DNA of 64,000 nt from LMUY01 sp964244585. Its GTDB lineage: Bacteria; Pseudomonadota; Alphaproteobacteria; Acetobacterales; Acetobacteraceae. Under the pieces are notes generated by a model. It was given only the letters and a program-made list of their open reading frames with translations. It did not search any database and was not told the DNA's origin. Both the position numbers and the translations under genes were made by a program. The stretch spans positions 307,413 to 371,412 of the forward strand of contig CAXTJM010000002.1 of assembly GCA_964244585.1 (NCBI GenBank), in the 5' to 3' direction. Shown here in pieces: positions 42,380 through 51,946 of this stretch; within the stretch, counting starts at the first letter, position 1; each line of letters starts with the position of its first letter.

Positions 42380-43699
42380 CTAAGCGTGTCCGATTGGTAG
42401 GGCCTGCTGCAACGCTCCCTTTGGTGCCCGGATCGCCACACGACCGACCAGCAGCACGGCGGCGAGTGCGACCGCCGCGGCCAGGCCCATCCAGGCGCCA
42501 GGCATAGCACCGTTTCCGGTGTGCTCGATCAGCGCCGTGCTGATAGCCGGTGTCATGCCTCCGAAGATCGTCGCAAGGCTATAGGCCATCGAGAATCCAG
42601 ATGTCCGGACCGCCTCAGGCATGATTTCGGTCAAGTAAACAATCATGGCGCCGTTGTAGCACCCATAGATTACGCTTAGCCAAAGCTCGGCCATCAGCAG
42701 GTGACCGAACGACGGGCTGCCGACCAGCCAGAACAGCACGGGATAGGCAGTCAGCACGGCAGTGACCGTGCAACCGATCAGCAACGGACGCCGCCCGATC
42801 TGGTCGGACAGCGCCCCGCTGACCGGAAGCCAAAACAAGTTGGACATTCCAACGCACAGCGTGACAGCAAGCGCCTCCGTGCTGGTGAGGTGAAGGACCC
42901 TGCGGCCGAACGTCGGCGTGTACACGGTGATGAGGTAGAACGACACCGTTGTCATGAGCACCATCATCATGCCGAGCACCACGATACGCCAATTCTCGGC
43001 CATCGACCGGAAGATTTCGGCGACGGTCGGATGGCTGCGCCGGGCGCTGAACGCCTCGGTTTCCTCCAGCGAGCGGCGCAGCAGGAAGACGAAAGGAATG
43101 ATGGCGCATCCGACCAAGAGCGGGATCCGCCATCCCCAGGACTGCATGCTGTCGGGCGAAAGGAACTGGTTCAGCAGCACGCCGAGCAGCGCCGCGAAGA
43201 TGACCGCCACCTGCTGGCTGCCCCACTGCCACGACACGTAGAAGCCCTTGTTCCCCGGCGTGGCGATCTCCGACAGGTAGACGGAAACGCCGCCCAGCTC
43301 CACCCCGGCTGAGAACCCCTGGATAAGGCGGCTGATCAGGATGAGGATCGGTGCGGTCAGGCCGATCGAGGCATAGCCCGGCGTGACCGCAATCGCGAAC
43401 GTGCCGATGGACATCAGCGCCAACGTCAGGATCAATCCTGCCCGGCGACCATGGCGGTCGATGTAGGCGCCCAGTATTACCGCGCCGAGCGGTCGCGCCA
43501 GGAACCCGGCACCGAATGTGGTCAGCGCCGCCATCAGCTGCACAGAGTCGCCAGGCGCCGAAACGCTGTCGGGAAAGAAGCTCTGGCCTATCGACGCAGC
43601 GTAGTAGCCAAAGATCGTGAAATCGTACATCTCCAAAAAGTTGCCGCTGGAAACGCGCACCACGGCACTGAGCTTGGATTGTCTGCCTCTTTTATTCAT
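42380..43699 (-). CDS. MFS metabolite:H+ symporter (citrate/tricarballylate group)
   Basis: About 439 residues from ATG 43699 (MNKRGRQSKLSAVVRVSSGN). Twelve membrane segments; NFLEMYDFTIFGYYAASIGQ and RPLGAVILGAYIDRHGRRAG are the signature of the MHS family, including CitA and TcuC. QGFSAGVELGGVSVYLSEIA follows. It would import a di- or tricarboxylic acid for the AcnD/PrpF enzymes. The quinone oxidoreductase and broken isocitrate-lyase genes precede it on the same strand. Confidence 0.9.
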   Translation of the reverse strand: MNKRGRQSKLSAVVRVSSGNFLEMYDFTIFGYYAASIGQSFFPDSVSAPGDSVQLMAALTTFGAGFLARPLGAVILGAYIDRHGRRAGLILTLALMSIGTFAIAVTPGYASIGLTAPILILISRLIQGFSAGVELGGVSVYLSEIATPGNKGFYVSWQWGSQQVAVIFAALLGVLLNQFLSPDSMQSWGWRIPLLVGCAIIPFVFLLRRSLEETEAFSARRSHPTVAEIFRSMAENWRIVVLGMMMVLMTTVSFYLITVYTPTFGRRVLHLTSTEALAVTLCVGMSNLFWLPVSGALSDQIGRRPLLIGCTVTAVLTAYPVLFWLVGSPSFGHLLMAELWLSVIYGCYNGAMIVYLTEIMPEAVRTSGFSMAYSLATIFGGMTPAISTALIEHTGNGAMPGAWMGLAAAVALAAVLLVGRVAIRAPKGALQQALPIGHA

Positions 43700-43722
43700 T
43701 GGTTGTTCCTCCATTCGTTCGC

Positions 43723-44715
43723 TTACTGCGACATATCGAGAAGCGGTTTTCCGATCGTGCGCCTTTCTTCCAAGGCTTCGTGTGCCTTGGACACGGTGTT
43801 GAGCGTGTAATGGCCGGCGACGCGGATCGACAGCGAACCTTCCAGCAGGCCGGAGAAGATGTCGGCCGCGCGACGGCGGATGGTTTCTGCGTCCGTGAGG
43901 TGATCGGCGAGGCGGGGCCGGGTGAGAAACAGCGACCCGGCTTCGCCCAGTTCGATCGGGTCCAGGTTCCCGAGGTTGCCTCCCACGCTGCCGAAACTGA
44001 CGACCAGTCCCTTGGTCCGGGTCGCGCGCATGCTGTCGCGCAATGTCGGCGCGCCGACGGCGTCGAACACGACATCGACACCCCGTCCTCCGGTCAGCTC
44101 GCGCACGCGCTCGGCGAAACGGCCGCCATCATACAGGAACGCTTCAGTGGCACCCCGTTGCCGCGCCACCTCTGCCTTGGCGTCGGAGCTCGTGGTGGCA
44201 TAGATCGTGGCTCCGAGCCGGGCGCCGATTTGCAGCAGCAGCTGGCCGATGCCGCCGGACGCAGAGTGCACAAGACAGGTGACACCGGGTGCGAACCGGC
44301 CAAGATCGTAGGCGAGGTAGTGCGCCGTCAGCCCGTGAAACATCGCCGCCGCCGCCGTTTCCAGCGGCAGCGCGTCCGGAACAGGAACCACGCGCCATGC
44401 AGCGACGACGGCGTAGTCCGCGTAGCTCCCCCATGACAGGCAGTAGGCCACGCGCTCTCCCAACGCAAAGCCCGATACACCCTCCCCTAAAGCCTCGATC
44501 GTGCCGGCTCCCTCGATGCCTAAGGTCGTGGGCATCGTCTGCGGATAGGTGCGGGATCTCGCGTACTTGCCCTGCCGGGTGTGGATGTCCATAAAATTGA
44601 TGCCGGACCAGGCGAGCCGGATTAGCACCTCGCCCGGGCCGGGGCTTGGTACCGGTAGCTCGCGGCGGACGATGACCTCTGGGCCGCCGTAGCCATCAAT
44701 CTGAATTGCCCTCAA
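43723..44715 (-). CDS. Zinc-independent quinone oxidoreductase (QOR/MDR family)
   Basis: About 330 residues from TTG 44715, which overlaps the previous stop (TTGA) and gives MRAIQIDGYGGPEVIVRREL. Motifs: VLIRLAWSGINFMDIHTRQG, SASGGIGQLLLQIGARLGAT (NADPH-binding AxxGxxG-type loop), and VDVVFDAVGAPTLRD. No structural zinc Cys cluster. It would reduce quinones or alpha,beta-unsaturated carbonyls with NADPH. Between the MFS gene and a broken lyase. Confidence 0.87.
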   Translation of the reverse strand: MRAIQIDGYGGPEVIVRRELPVPSPGPGEVLIRLAWSGINFMDIHTRQGKYARSRTYPQTMPTTLGIEGAGTIEALGEGVSGFALGERVAYCLSWGSYADYAVVAAWRVVPVPDALPLETAAAAMFHGLTAHYLAYDLGRFAPGVTCLVHSASGGIGQLLLQIGARLGATIYATTSSDAKAEVARQRGATEAFLYDGGRFAERVRELTGGRGVDVVFDAVGAPTLRDSMRATRTKGLVVSFGSVGGNLGNLDPIELGEAGSLFLTRPRLADHLTDAETIRRRAADIFSGLLEGSLSIRVAGHYTLNTVSKAHEALEERRTIGKPLLDMSQ

Positions 44716-45201
44716 ACCGAAATCTCCGCATTGGCATATCGCTCGTCCATCAAGGTGCCGCCGCGCCGCGCATCGACGGCAGCCTTGATCTTGGCTGTCA
44801 TGTCCGCAATGGGGACGACCTCCTTGCCGTAAAAGCGGCCGCACCGCTTCGGCGCGCGCTGGTCTTCCAGCTGGATGGCGCTCGCACCGGAGCGTTCAAG
44901 CATGCGAACCGTGTGTGAGACGTTGAGGGCGTTGCCGGAACCGGCGTCGGCATCGACGATCAGCGGAAGACCAACGACGTTCCGGATCGCCATAGTGTTC
45001 GACCAATTGGCTCAGATTCATGAAGCCTAAGTTCGGGATGCCGAGCGACATGTTCGTCAGCCCGGCACCGGTCAGGTACAACGCCTGAAAGCCCAGATCC
45101 GCCACCACTCGCGCGGCGAGGGCATCGGACGCACCCGGGAGCAGGATGCCACGCTGAGTGGCCAGGGTATCTCGAAGCGCTTGGACGTGTGACTCTGACA
45201 T
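44712..45201 (-). pseudogene. Broken PEP mutase/isocitrate lyase family gene (PrpB-like)
   Basis: The first part from ATG 45201 reads MSESHVQALRDTLATQRGIL and FQALYLTGAGLTNMSLGIPN, a normal start of the family. At about 44993-45000 the frame shifts by one base (GAACAC-T-ATGGCG), after which VVGLPLIVDADAGSGNALNV continues in the next frame, with the metal-binding VDADAG. The product then ends after IKAAVDARR, about 120 residues short of the usual 290. Both a frameshift and a C-terminal deletion make it inactive. A methylisocitrate lyase would fit the AcnD/PrpF pathway. Confidence 0.82.
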
Positions 45202-45424
45202 GATGCTCCCCGGCTTGCATCGTGCGAAGTTCGTTCGTCATATCCTCGCTGCAGCCGATCAGCAGATAGGTCGGTCTCTGAAGCACCGTCCAATACATTG
45301 ATCGTCGCTCGTCGATACCGCATTCGTATGAACGCCAGTGGGCGAAAGCCAACCTCATCCGGCAACGGTGGCTGGCAGCCAAGGTCAGACGACGCAACAC
45401 ACGACGTGAGAGCCATGGCCGGTA

Positions 45425-45930
45425 TTGCGGCAACGACCGGGCGGCAATCGGCCGCTGGATCGAGGGGCAGGCCGACCGCGCCGAGGAACGCCGCATCCTG
45501 CGCGACGAGGCGGGCACCGCCATCGGCCCGCACCGGCTCGGCAACAGCCACCCGGACGAGACCACCCGGCCGGCGCTGTTCACCGCGCTGCGCACCGGCT
45601 GTGCCGAGGCGTGGCTGCGCGAAGCATCGTGGCGGTGCCCGACCTGCGGACCCGGCGCCGGCAGGGCAGGGGCCTCGCCCCCGGCGAAGCCGCCCGCGCC
45701 CTGGGCAAGCTGCTGGTGGTGGCGCCGGACCAGGTCTACGAGGAGCTCGACGCGGCCGGCTTCGACGTGTTCCTCGACACGCACGGCTCTATACGGCCAG
45801 GGGAGTCGTTCCAGGACGTCCTCTGGCACCGACTGTCCGACACGGCGGTCGCGCTGGTTCTGGAAACGCCCGGGTTCCTCGCCAGCCGATGGACGGAGGA
45901 GCTTGCCGAAGGTGGTCGCGTCCCACACGG
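45425..45930 (+). pseudogene. Remnant of a TIR-domain protein
   Basis: One frame encodes EELDAAGFDVFLDTHGSIRP, then GESFQDVLWHRLSDTAVALV and LETPGFLASRWTEELA, the core and end of a bacterial TIR domain. The expected first strand is replaced by unrelated sequence, while upstream another frame encodes a charged helical stretch (GQADRAEERRILRDEAGTAI) typical of the partner region in such proteins. Frame changes and lost ends point to decay. TIR NAD hydrolase proteins are common in defence. Confidence 0.6.
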
Positions 45931-46141
45931 GGCACGTCCATTGCCAGGCCGACAAACCAGCAGAATAGCAGGTGGTAGCGAGCAGTCTGAGACGCTCGTT
46001 CTTCCTTTATCTTGCAGAAGGCCGCCCGCGCGGATATCGGTCGAAATCCTGCTTGCGCGCGTGATCAGCGTGCCAGCAAGCTGTGCGCGCCCATGGGGTG
46101 CCCGACCGGCACGCCACTGACCGAACGGAGATCCGATCAGG

Positions 46142-47137
46142 ATGCAGGAGCTGTCAGCCGACATCATGCAGGCCGCACTCCGGCCCTTTCGTCACTTCGT
46201 CTGTAATGACGTCGACCAAGCCCGGGACAGGATCGCCTCGGTGTTCTGCCAGCACAGCCTCGTCCCGAGCAACGGCATGCAGGCCATCGAGACGCGGATG
46301 GACCTGCTGAACGTGGCCGATCTCGGTTTCGGCAGCCTGAGGCTCGGCGGCGCGATGTCGGTCAACGTGCCGCAAATGTCCGACTGCTACCTGATGCTGT
46401 TCTGCGTGGCGGGAAGTTCCGCGGTCTCGTCGGAGGGGGACGACCTCACCATCAGCGGGAGCCGGGGATTCGTTTGTAATCCAGGCCAACAGTTCCAGGC
46501 CAGGTTCTCCGCCGACGCGGAGCAGCTTTTCCTCCGCATCCATCACGAGACCCTGTGGAGGCACACAGGGGTGCGGCAACTGCGCTTCCACTCAGCAATC
46601 GATCTCAGCCGGCCAGCCCTGGCTCCGACCGATGCATCGATCCGCATGCTCCTGTCCGATGCGAACACGATCAGCCTGACGCAGGTCAATGCGCAGGTCG
46701 CACGGGAGTATGAGCAGCTCTTCATCAGCATGCTCCTCGCAGGCCAGCCGCATACGGATCGGTCTCAGGCCGGGCGGTCAGGCATCGCGCCGGCCACCGT
46801 GCGCCGGGCAGAGGCGTTCATGCGCGCGCATGCGGGCGACCCGATCACGCTCGGCCAGGTCGCTGAGGCCGTGGGCGTACCGGCCCGAACGCTGCTGGAC
46901 GGGTTCCGCCGCTTCCGTGACACTAGCCCCATGCGGTTGCTGCGCGACATCCGTCTAGACCTCGCCCGCGACTGCCTGTCACGCGCGGATGGCGGCAGCG
47001 TCGCGGCGGTGGCGATGAGCTGCGGGTTCGGGCATCTGGGACGGTTCGCGCAGGCTTACGCGGCCCGCTTCGCCGAGTGTCCGTCTGAAACCCTGGCGCG
47101 GCGGCGCAGTGTGCGGCCAACACGCCGGGCCGGGTAA
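46142..47137 (+). CDS. AraC-family transcription regulator
   Basis: 331 residues from ATG 46142. N-terminal 200 residues are an AraC-binding-like domain (CYLMLFCVAGSSAVSSEGDD). C-terminal double helix-turn-helix: ITLGQVAEAVGVPARTLLDG and SVAAVAMSCGFGHLGRFAQA. It precedes the ABC importer operon on the same strand, 249 bases upstream, and probably controls it. The gap between them has no other gene. Confidence 0.9.
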   Translation: MQELSADIMQAALRPFRHFVCNDVDQARDRIASVFCQHSLVPSNGMQAIETRMDLLNVADLGFGSLRLGGAMSVNVPQMSDCYLMLFCVAGSSAVSSEGDDLTISGSRGFVCNPGQQFQARFSADAEQLFLRIHHETLWRHTGVRQLRFHSAIDLSRPALAPTDASIRMLLSDANTISLTQVNAQVAREYEQLFISMLLAGQPHTDRSQAGRSGIAPATVRRAEAFMRAHAGDPITLGQVAEAVGVPARTLLDGFRRFRDTSPMRLLRDIRLDLARDCLSRADGGSVAAVAMSCGFGHLGRFAQAYAARFAECPSETLARRRSVRPTRRAG

Positions 47138-47386
47138 CGCGGTCTCGTCAGGTCCTGCGCACAAACACCGCGAAGGATCCCAGGCCAAGATGGCAGGCAA
47201 ATCCTGCCAGAACCGGATGAGACGGGCGCCGGCCTGCCGGGATAGGACCGCGTGAATTGATGTCGGTGATAAACCTACTCTGATTGGAATCGGATCAGCG
47301 AGAACGCGCGCGCGTGCCAGCGTTCCCCCTGCCGGCTACGGCTTGTTACGTTCACACCGAACTGCACGAGGGAGGACACCAGCACG

Positions 47387-48571
47387 ATGCACAGGCGCGC
47401 AATGCTCGGAGGCGTGACTGGCGCAATCCTGGCCGGGCTGGCGGCCCGATCCGCGCGGGCGCAGGCGGCGGCAGGCGTGAAGATCGCATTTGTGGCGACG
47501 CTCTCCGGCTCGGGTGCCGCGATTGGCACGCAGTTGCGCGACGGCTGGCTGCTGGGGGCCAAGGAATTGGGCGGCAAGCTGGGCGGCCTGCCGTTCGAGA
47601 CGCTGGTAATCGACGACGAACTGAAGCCGGACGTGGCTTTGACCAAGGTGCGCGCCGCCATCGAGCGCGACCACGTGGATTTTGTCGTCGGCGTGGTGTT
47701 CAGCAACATTCTGCAGGCGATCTTTCGCCCGGTGACGGAGAGCGGAACCATCCTGGTGAGCTGCAACGCCGGCACGTCCACCTACGCCGGCAAAGGGTGC
47801 AGCCCGTATTTCTACGCGACGTCGTACCAGAACGATCAGACGCACGCGGCGATGGGCCAGGTGGCGCAGGATGCCGGCTACAGGCGGGTTGTGATCATCG
47901 TGCCCAACTACCAGGCCGGCAAGGACGCGGTGACCGGGTTCCGCAGCCGCTACAAGGGCGAGGTGGCCGACGAGATCTACGTGCCGCTCACGCAGCTGGA
48001 TTTCTCCGCCGACGTGGCCAAGATCGCGTCGGAGAAGCCGGACGCGGTGTTCGCGTTCATGCCGGGTGGCCTGGGCGTGAACCTGGTGCGCCAATACCGC
48101 CAGGCCGGGCTGGCCGGCATCCCGTTCCTGTCCGCCTTCACCGTGGACGAGGCGACGCTGCCGGCGCAGGGGGATGCGGCACTCGGCTTCTTCAACTCGG
48201 GCGCCTGGGTGCCGGACCTGGATAACGACCGCAACCGTGCTTTCGTAAAGGCCTTTGAGGCGAGTTACGGTTACGTACCCGCCAGCTACGCGGCTCAGAG
48301 CTATGATGCTGCGTTCCTGATCGACAGCGCGGTGCGCGCGGTGGGCGGTGCGCTGTCGGACAAAGCGAGGCTGCGGGCGGCGATGGAGCGGGCGGACTTC
48401 CAGTCGGTGCGCGGCAGTTTTCGGTTTGGCAAGAACCACTTCCCGATACAGGATTTCTGGCTGTCCAAGGTGGTCAAGCGACCGGACGGCAAGTATTCGA
48501 CGGAGACGGTCCGCAAGGTCATGACTGGCGACGTGGACGCCTACGCCGTCGATTGCCACATGCCGTCCTGA
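47387..48571 (+). CDS. Branched-chain amino acid type ABC importer, substrate-binding protein
   Basis: 394 residues. MHRRAMLGGVTGAILAGLAA is a signal with twin Arg, so Tat export is possible, cut near ARAQ. The mature part is a type I periplasmic binding fold: VKIAFVATLSGSGAAIGTQL, LPFETLVIDDELKPDVALTK, then SYDAAFLIDSAVRAVGGAL. First gene of a LivKHMGF operon. The ligand could be an aromatic or amide compound rather than Leu/Ile/Val, given the downstream monooxygenase. Confidence 0.9.
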   Translation: MHRRAMLGGVTGAILAGLAARSARAQAAAGVKIAFVATLSGSGAAIGTQLRDGWLLGAKELGGKLGGLPFETLVIDDELKPDVALTKVRAAIERDHVDFVVGVVFSNILQAIFRPVTESGTILVSCNAGTSTYAGKGCSPYFYATSYQNDQTHAAMGQVAQDAGYRRVVIIVPNYQAGKDAVTGFRSRYKGEVADEIYVPLTQLDFSADVAKIASEKPDAVFAFMPGGLGVNLVRQYRQAGLAGIPFLSAFTVDEATLPAQGDAALGFFNSGAWVPDLDNDRNRAFVKAFEASYGYVPASYAAQSYDAAFLIDSAVRAVGGALSDKARLRAAMERADFQSVRGSFRFGKNHFPIQDFWLSKVVKRPDGKYSTETVRKVMTGDVDAYAVDCHMPS

Positions 48572-48583
48572 CACACGCCGCCG

Positions 48584-49507
48584 ATGCCGATGTCTCTGCT
48601 GCTCGTGCAATGCCTGAACGGCCTGCAACTGGGCGTGCTGCTGTTCCTGGTGGCGGCGGGGCTGACGCTAGTATTCGGCGTCATGGACTTCATCAACCTG
48701 GCGCACGGCGTTCAGTACATGCTCGGGGCCTATGTCGCGGCGTCGGTCGGGGTGTGGGCCGGCAGCTTCTGGGTGGGCCTGGCGCTGAGCTTGCCCGTAG
48801 CGGCGGCGCTGGGGCTGCTATTAGAGCTGCTGGTGTTCCGCCATCTGTATGGGCGGGACCATCTCAGCCAGGTGCTGGCTACGTTCGGGGTGATCCTGAC
48901 GGTGGACGAGGCGGTGCGGGCGATCTGGGGCAGCGCGCCGCTGCAGGTCCTGCAGCCGTCGGGGCTGGAGGGCGGCATCATGCTGATGCCGGGCTTCATC
49001 TACCCGGTGTATCGCCTGGCCATCATCGCCGCCGGTATTGGCGTGGCCCTATTGCTGTGGCTGCTGGTGGAGCGGACGCGGGTGGGTATGCTGGTGCGGG
49101 CCGGCGCCACCAATCCGGCCATCGTGTCAGCGCTCGGCGTCAACGTGCGGCAGCTGTTCACACTGGTGTTCGCGTTCGGCGCCATGCTGGCCGGGTTCGC
49201 GGGGGCGTTGGCGGGGCCGGTGTTTTCGGTGGCGCCGGGCATGGGCGACGGCGTGCTGATCCTGGCATTCGTGGTGATCGTGATCGGCGGGATCGGGTCG
49301 GTCCGCGGCGCCTTCATCGCGGCCCTGCTGGTGGGGCTGTTGGACACGCTGGGCCGCGCGCTGTTTCCGGATGCGCTGCGGCTGGTGATGGCCGCCTCCC
49401 CCGTCCGGCAGACCGGGGCGGCGCTGGCGTCCATGCTGGTCTACATCGCCATGGCCGTGATCCTGTGCGTGCGTCCGGCCGGGCTGTTCCCGGTGCGCCG
49501 GGCATGA
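48584..49507 (+). CDS. livH: ABC importer permease LivH-like
   Basis: 307 residues, about eight membrane helices. LQLGVLLFLVAAGLTLVFGV, MDFINLAHGVQYMLGAYVAA, and the EAA-like cytoplasmic loop ATNPAIVSALGVNVRQLFTL are as in LivH. The GIGSVRGAFIAALLVGLLDT segment near the end is typical. Stop overlaps the ATG of livM (ATGA). Confidence 0.9.
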   Translation: MPMSLLLVQCLNGLQLGVLLFLVAAGLTLVFGVMDFINLAHGVQYMLGAYVAASVGVWAGSFWVGLALSLPVAAALGLLLELLVFRHLYGRDHLSQVLATFGVILTVDEAVRAIWGSAPLQVLQPSGLEGGIMLMPGFIYPVYRLAIIAAGIGVALLLWLLVERTRVGMLVRAGATNPAIVSALGVNVRQLFTLVFAFGAMLAGFAGALAGPVFSVAPGMGDGVLILAFVVIVIGGIGSVRGAFIAALLVGLLDTLGRALFPDALRLVMAASPVRQTGAALASMLVYIAMAVILCVRPAGLFPVRRA

Positions 49508-50485
49508 GGGCGGGTGCACGCCGCCTCGCCTTGCCGGTGGCCGTGCTGGCGGCGGTCGCGGCAGCCCCGTTCGTGGGCTTCGGCGACAGCTTCGCGCTCA
49601 CCCTGCTGGCGCGCGCGATGATCCTCGGCATGGCAGCGGTAAGCCTGTCGCTGCTGGTGGGCGGCGCCGGCCTGGTCAGCCTCGGGCAGGCGGCGATGGT
49701 GGGCGCCGGTGCGTACACGGTGGCCTGGCTGGACCTCGCGGGGGTGACGAACGCTGCCGTCGTGGTCCCGGCCGCGCTGGCGGCGGGGGCCTTGACGGCG
49801 CTGCTCACAGGCGCCGTCTCGCTGCGGACCAGCGGCGTGCATTTCATCATGATCACCCTGGCATTCGGGCCAGATGGTGTTCTTCACGGCGTCCTCACTC
49901 TCGATGCTGGGCGGGGATGACGGCTACGCGCTGTCCGGCCGCACCGATTGGTTCGGCCGGGACGTGCTGCACGACCGGGTGGTGTTCCATTTCGTCTGCT
50001 TCGCCTGCCTGGTGGCGACGTGGCTGCTGTGCTCGCTGGTGCTGGACAGCCGGTTCGGCCGGGTGCTGCGCGCCACGCGCGAGAACCCGGTCCGCGTGAT
50101 GGCGCTCGGCTACTCACCCTATCCGTACCGCCTGGTGGCCTATGTGCTGGCCGGCGGGCTCAGCGGGCTCGCCGGTGCGCTGATGGCCAATGCGAGCGAG
50201 TTCGTCTCCCCGGCCTCTCTGTCCTGGCAGCGCTCGGGAGAGCTGCTGTTCATGGTGATCCTCGGCGGCGCCGGGCGGCTGTATGGCGCGATCCTGGGCG
50301 CGCTCGCGATCGTGCTGCTGGAGGAGTACCTATCGCACTGGTTCGAGTATTGGCGGCTGGCGTTCGGGCCGATGCTGGTCCTGTCGGTCCTGTTCCTGCG
50401 CAACGGCCTGGCCGGCCTGACCGACGGGCCGACCGTGCCGGGCCGAATGCGCGCCGCCCGGTTTCGCAAGCGCGCCGATGCCTGA
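49504..50485 (+). pseudogene. livM: ABC importer permease LivM-like, single-base frameshift
   Basis: From ATG 49504: LVGGAGLVSLGQAAMVGAGA and TSGVHFIMITLAF, the first third of LivM. At 49866-49871 the run reads TTCGGGCC where TTCGGCC would give FGQMVFFTAS; the extra G moves the frame, and the old frame stops at 49918-49920. The rest (WLLCSLVLDSRFGRVLRATR and GRLYGAILGALAIVLLEEYL) is complete in the +2 frame to 50485. Either a real null mutation or a homopolymer sequencing error; the operon context and otherwise intact sequence favour the error or a very recent mutation. Confidence 0.8.
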
Positions 50486-51239
50486 CGCCGCGCCGCTGCT
50501 GGAGCTGCGCGGCCTGCGCAAGCGGTTCGGCGGCCTGACCGTGACCGACGGCGTGTCGCTGACGGTGCGGCATGGCGAGGTGCACGCCGTTATCGGGCCG
50601 AACGGTGCCGGCAAGACCACGCTGATCCACCAGGTGAGCGGCACGCTGCGGCCCGATGTTGGAACGGTGCTGATCGCCGGGCAGGACGTGACCGGCTGGA
50701 CGCTGCCGCAGCGGGCCCGGCTCGGGCTTGGACGCTCGTTTCAGATCACCAGCATCATCCCCGGCTTCACGGTGCTGGAGAACGCGGCGCTGGCCGCGCA
50801 GGCGCGGGCCGGGTCATCGTTCCGCTTCCTGCGCCCGGCCGGCTCCGAGCGGGCGCTGAACCGAGCCGCCCGGTCGGCACTGGACCGCGTCGGGCTCGGC
50901 CACCGGGCTAAAACGCTGGCCGGCAGCCTGTCGCATGGCGAGAAGCGGCAGTTGGAGCTGGCAGTGGCGCTTGCCGCCCGTCCCCTGCTGCTGCTGCTGG
51001 ACGAGCCGCTAGCCGGCGCCGGGCCGGAGGAGACGGAGCGCCTGATCGCTTTGTTGCAGAGCTTGCTCGAGGAGGTCGGTATCCTGCTGGTCGAGCACGA
51101 CATGCAGGCCGTCTTCGCCTTGGCGGACCGCATCTCCGTCCTGGTCTACGGACGCCTGGTGGTGACCGGCACGGCGGCCGACATCCGGGCGCATCCCGAG
51201 GTCCGCAGCGCCTATCTCGGCGAGGACGAGATGGCATGA
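50478..51239 (+). CDS. livG: ABC importer ATPase LivG-like
   Basis: 253 residues from ATG 50478, overlapping livM. Walker A GPNGAGKTTL, signature LSHGEKRQLELAVALA, Walker B LLLLDEPLAG and H-loop VEHDM are all intact. C-terminal YLGED is the LivG tail. It forms the ATPase pair with the next gene. Confidence 0.93.
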   Translation: MPDAAPLLELRGLRKRFGGLTVTDGVSLTVRHGEVHAVIGPNGAGKTTLIHQVSGTLRPDVGTVLIAGQDVTGWTLPQRARLGLGRSFQITSIIPGFTVLENAALAAQARAGSSFRFLRPAGSERALNRAARSALDRVGLGHRAKTLAGSLSHGEKRQLELAVALAARPLLLLLDEPLAGAGPEETERLIALLQSLLEEVGILLVEHDMQAVFALADRISVLVYGRLVVTGTAADIRAHPEVRSAYLGEDEMA

Positions 51240-51936
51240 CCTTGCGTGTGGACGCGGTCAGCGGCGGCTACGGTGCCACCCAGGTGCTGTTCGACGTCTC
51301 ACTGTCGGTCGGGCCCGGTGAGGTGCTGGCCGTGCTCGGGCGCAACGGCATGGGCAAGACCACGACGGTCTCCACAATCATGGGATTGCTGCCCCCCTGG
51401 GGTGGCGCGTTGGTCTTCGCGGGACAGCCGATCGGCGGGTTGCCGCCCTACCGGGTCGCGCAGCGCGGCCTGGGCCTGGTGCCGGAAGGGCGGCAGGTCT
51501 TCCCAACCCTGTCGGTGGAGGAGAACCTGGTCGCCACGGCGTCCAGCCGGGGTGCGGCCCCGCGGTGGCGGCTCGATCAAATCTGGGCGTTGTTCCCCCG
51601 GCTAGAGGAGCGGCGGCGCAACCTGGGCAGCCGGTTGTCCGGCGGGGAGCAACAAATGCTGGCGATCGGCCGCGCGCTGATGACTAATCCGGCGCTACTC
51701 ATTCTGGACGAGGCGACGGAGGGCCTGGCCCCGGTGGTCCGTGCGGATATCTGGCGCGTGCTGGCCATCCTGAAGGCGGAGGGCAGTCCATCCTGCTGAT
51801 CGACAAGAACCTGGCGGCCGTGATGCGCCTCGCCGATACGGCGGTGGTGCTGGAGAAGGGCCGCTCGGTCTGGTCCGGAACGACTGCGGCCTTGGCGACG
51901 GCGCCCGCCATCCGCGAGACCTACCTCCATATCTAG
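51236..51936 (+). pseudogene. livF: ABC importer ATPase LivF-like, single-base frameshift near C-terminus
   Basis: From ATG 51236 (ATGA overlap): Walker A LGRNGMGKTTTV, signature SGGEQQMLAIGRAL, Walker B LLILDEATEGLAP. At about 51780-51786 GAGGGCAGTCC lacks one C compared with the expected GAGGGCCAGTCC (EGQS), giving a stop at 51797-51799. The missing end, SILLIDKNLAAVMRLADTAV and the ETYLHI tail, continues in the other frame to 51936. Like livM it may be a sequencing indel; if real, the H-loop region is lost. Confidence 0.8.
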
Positions 51937-51946
51937 GGGAGCGACG

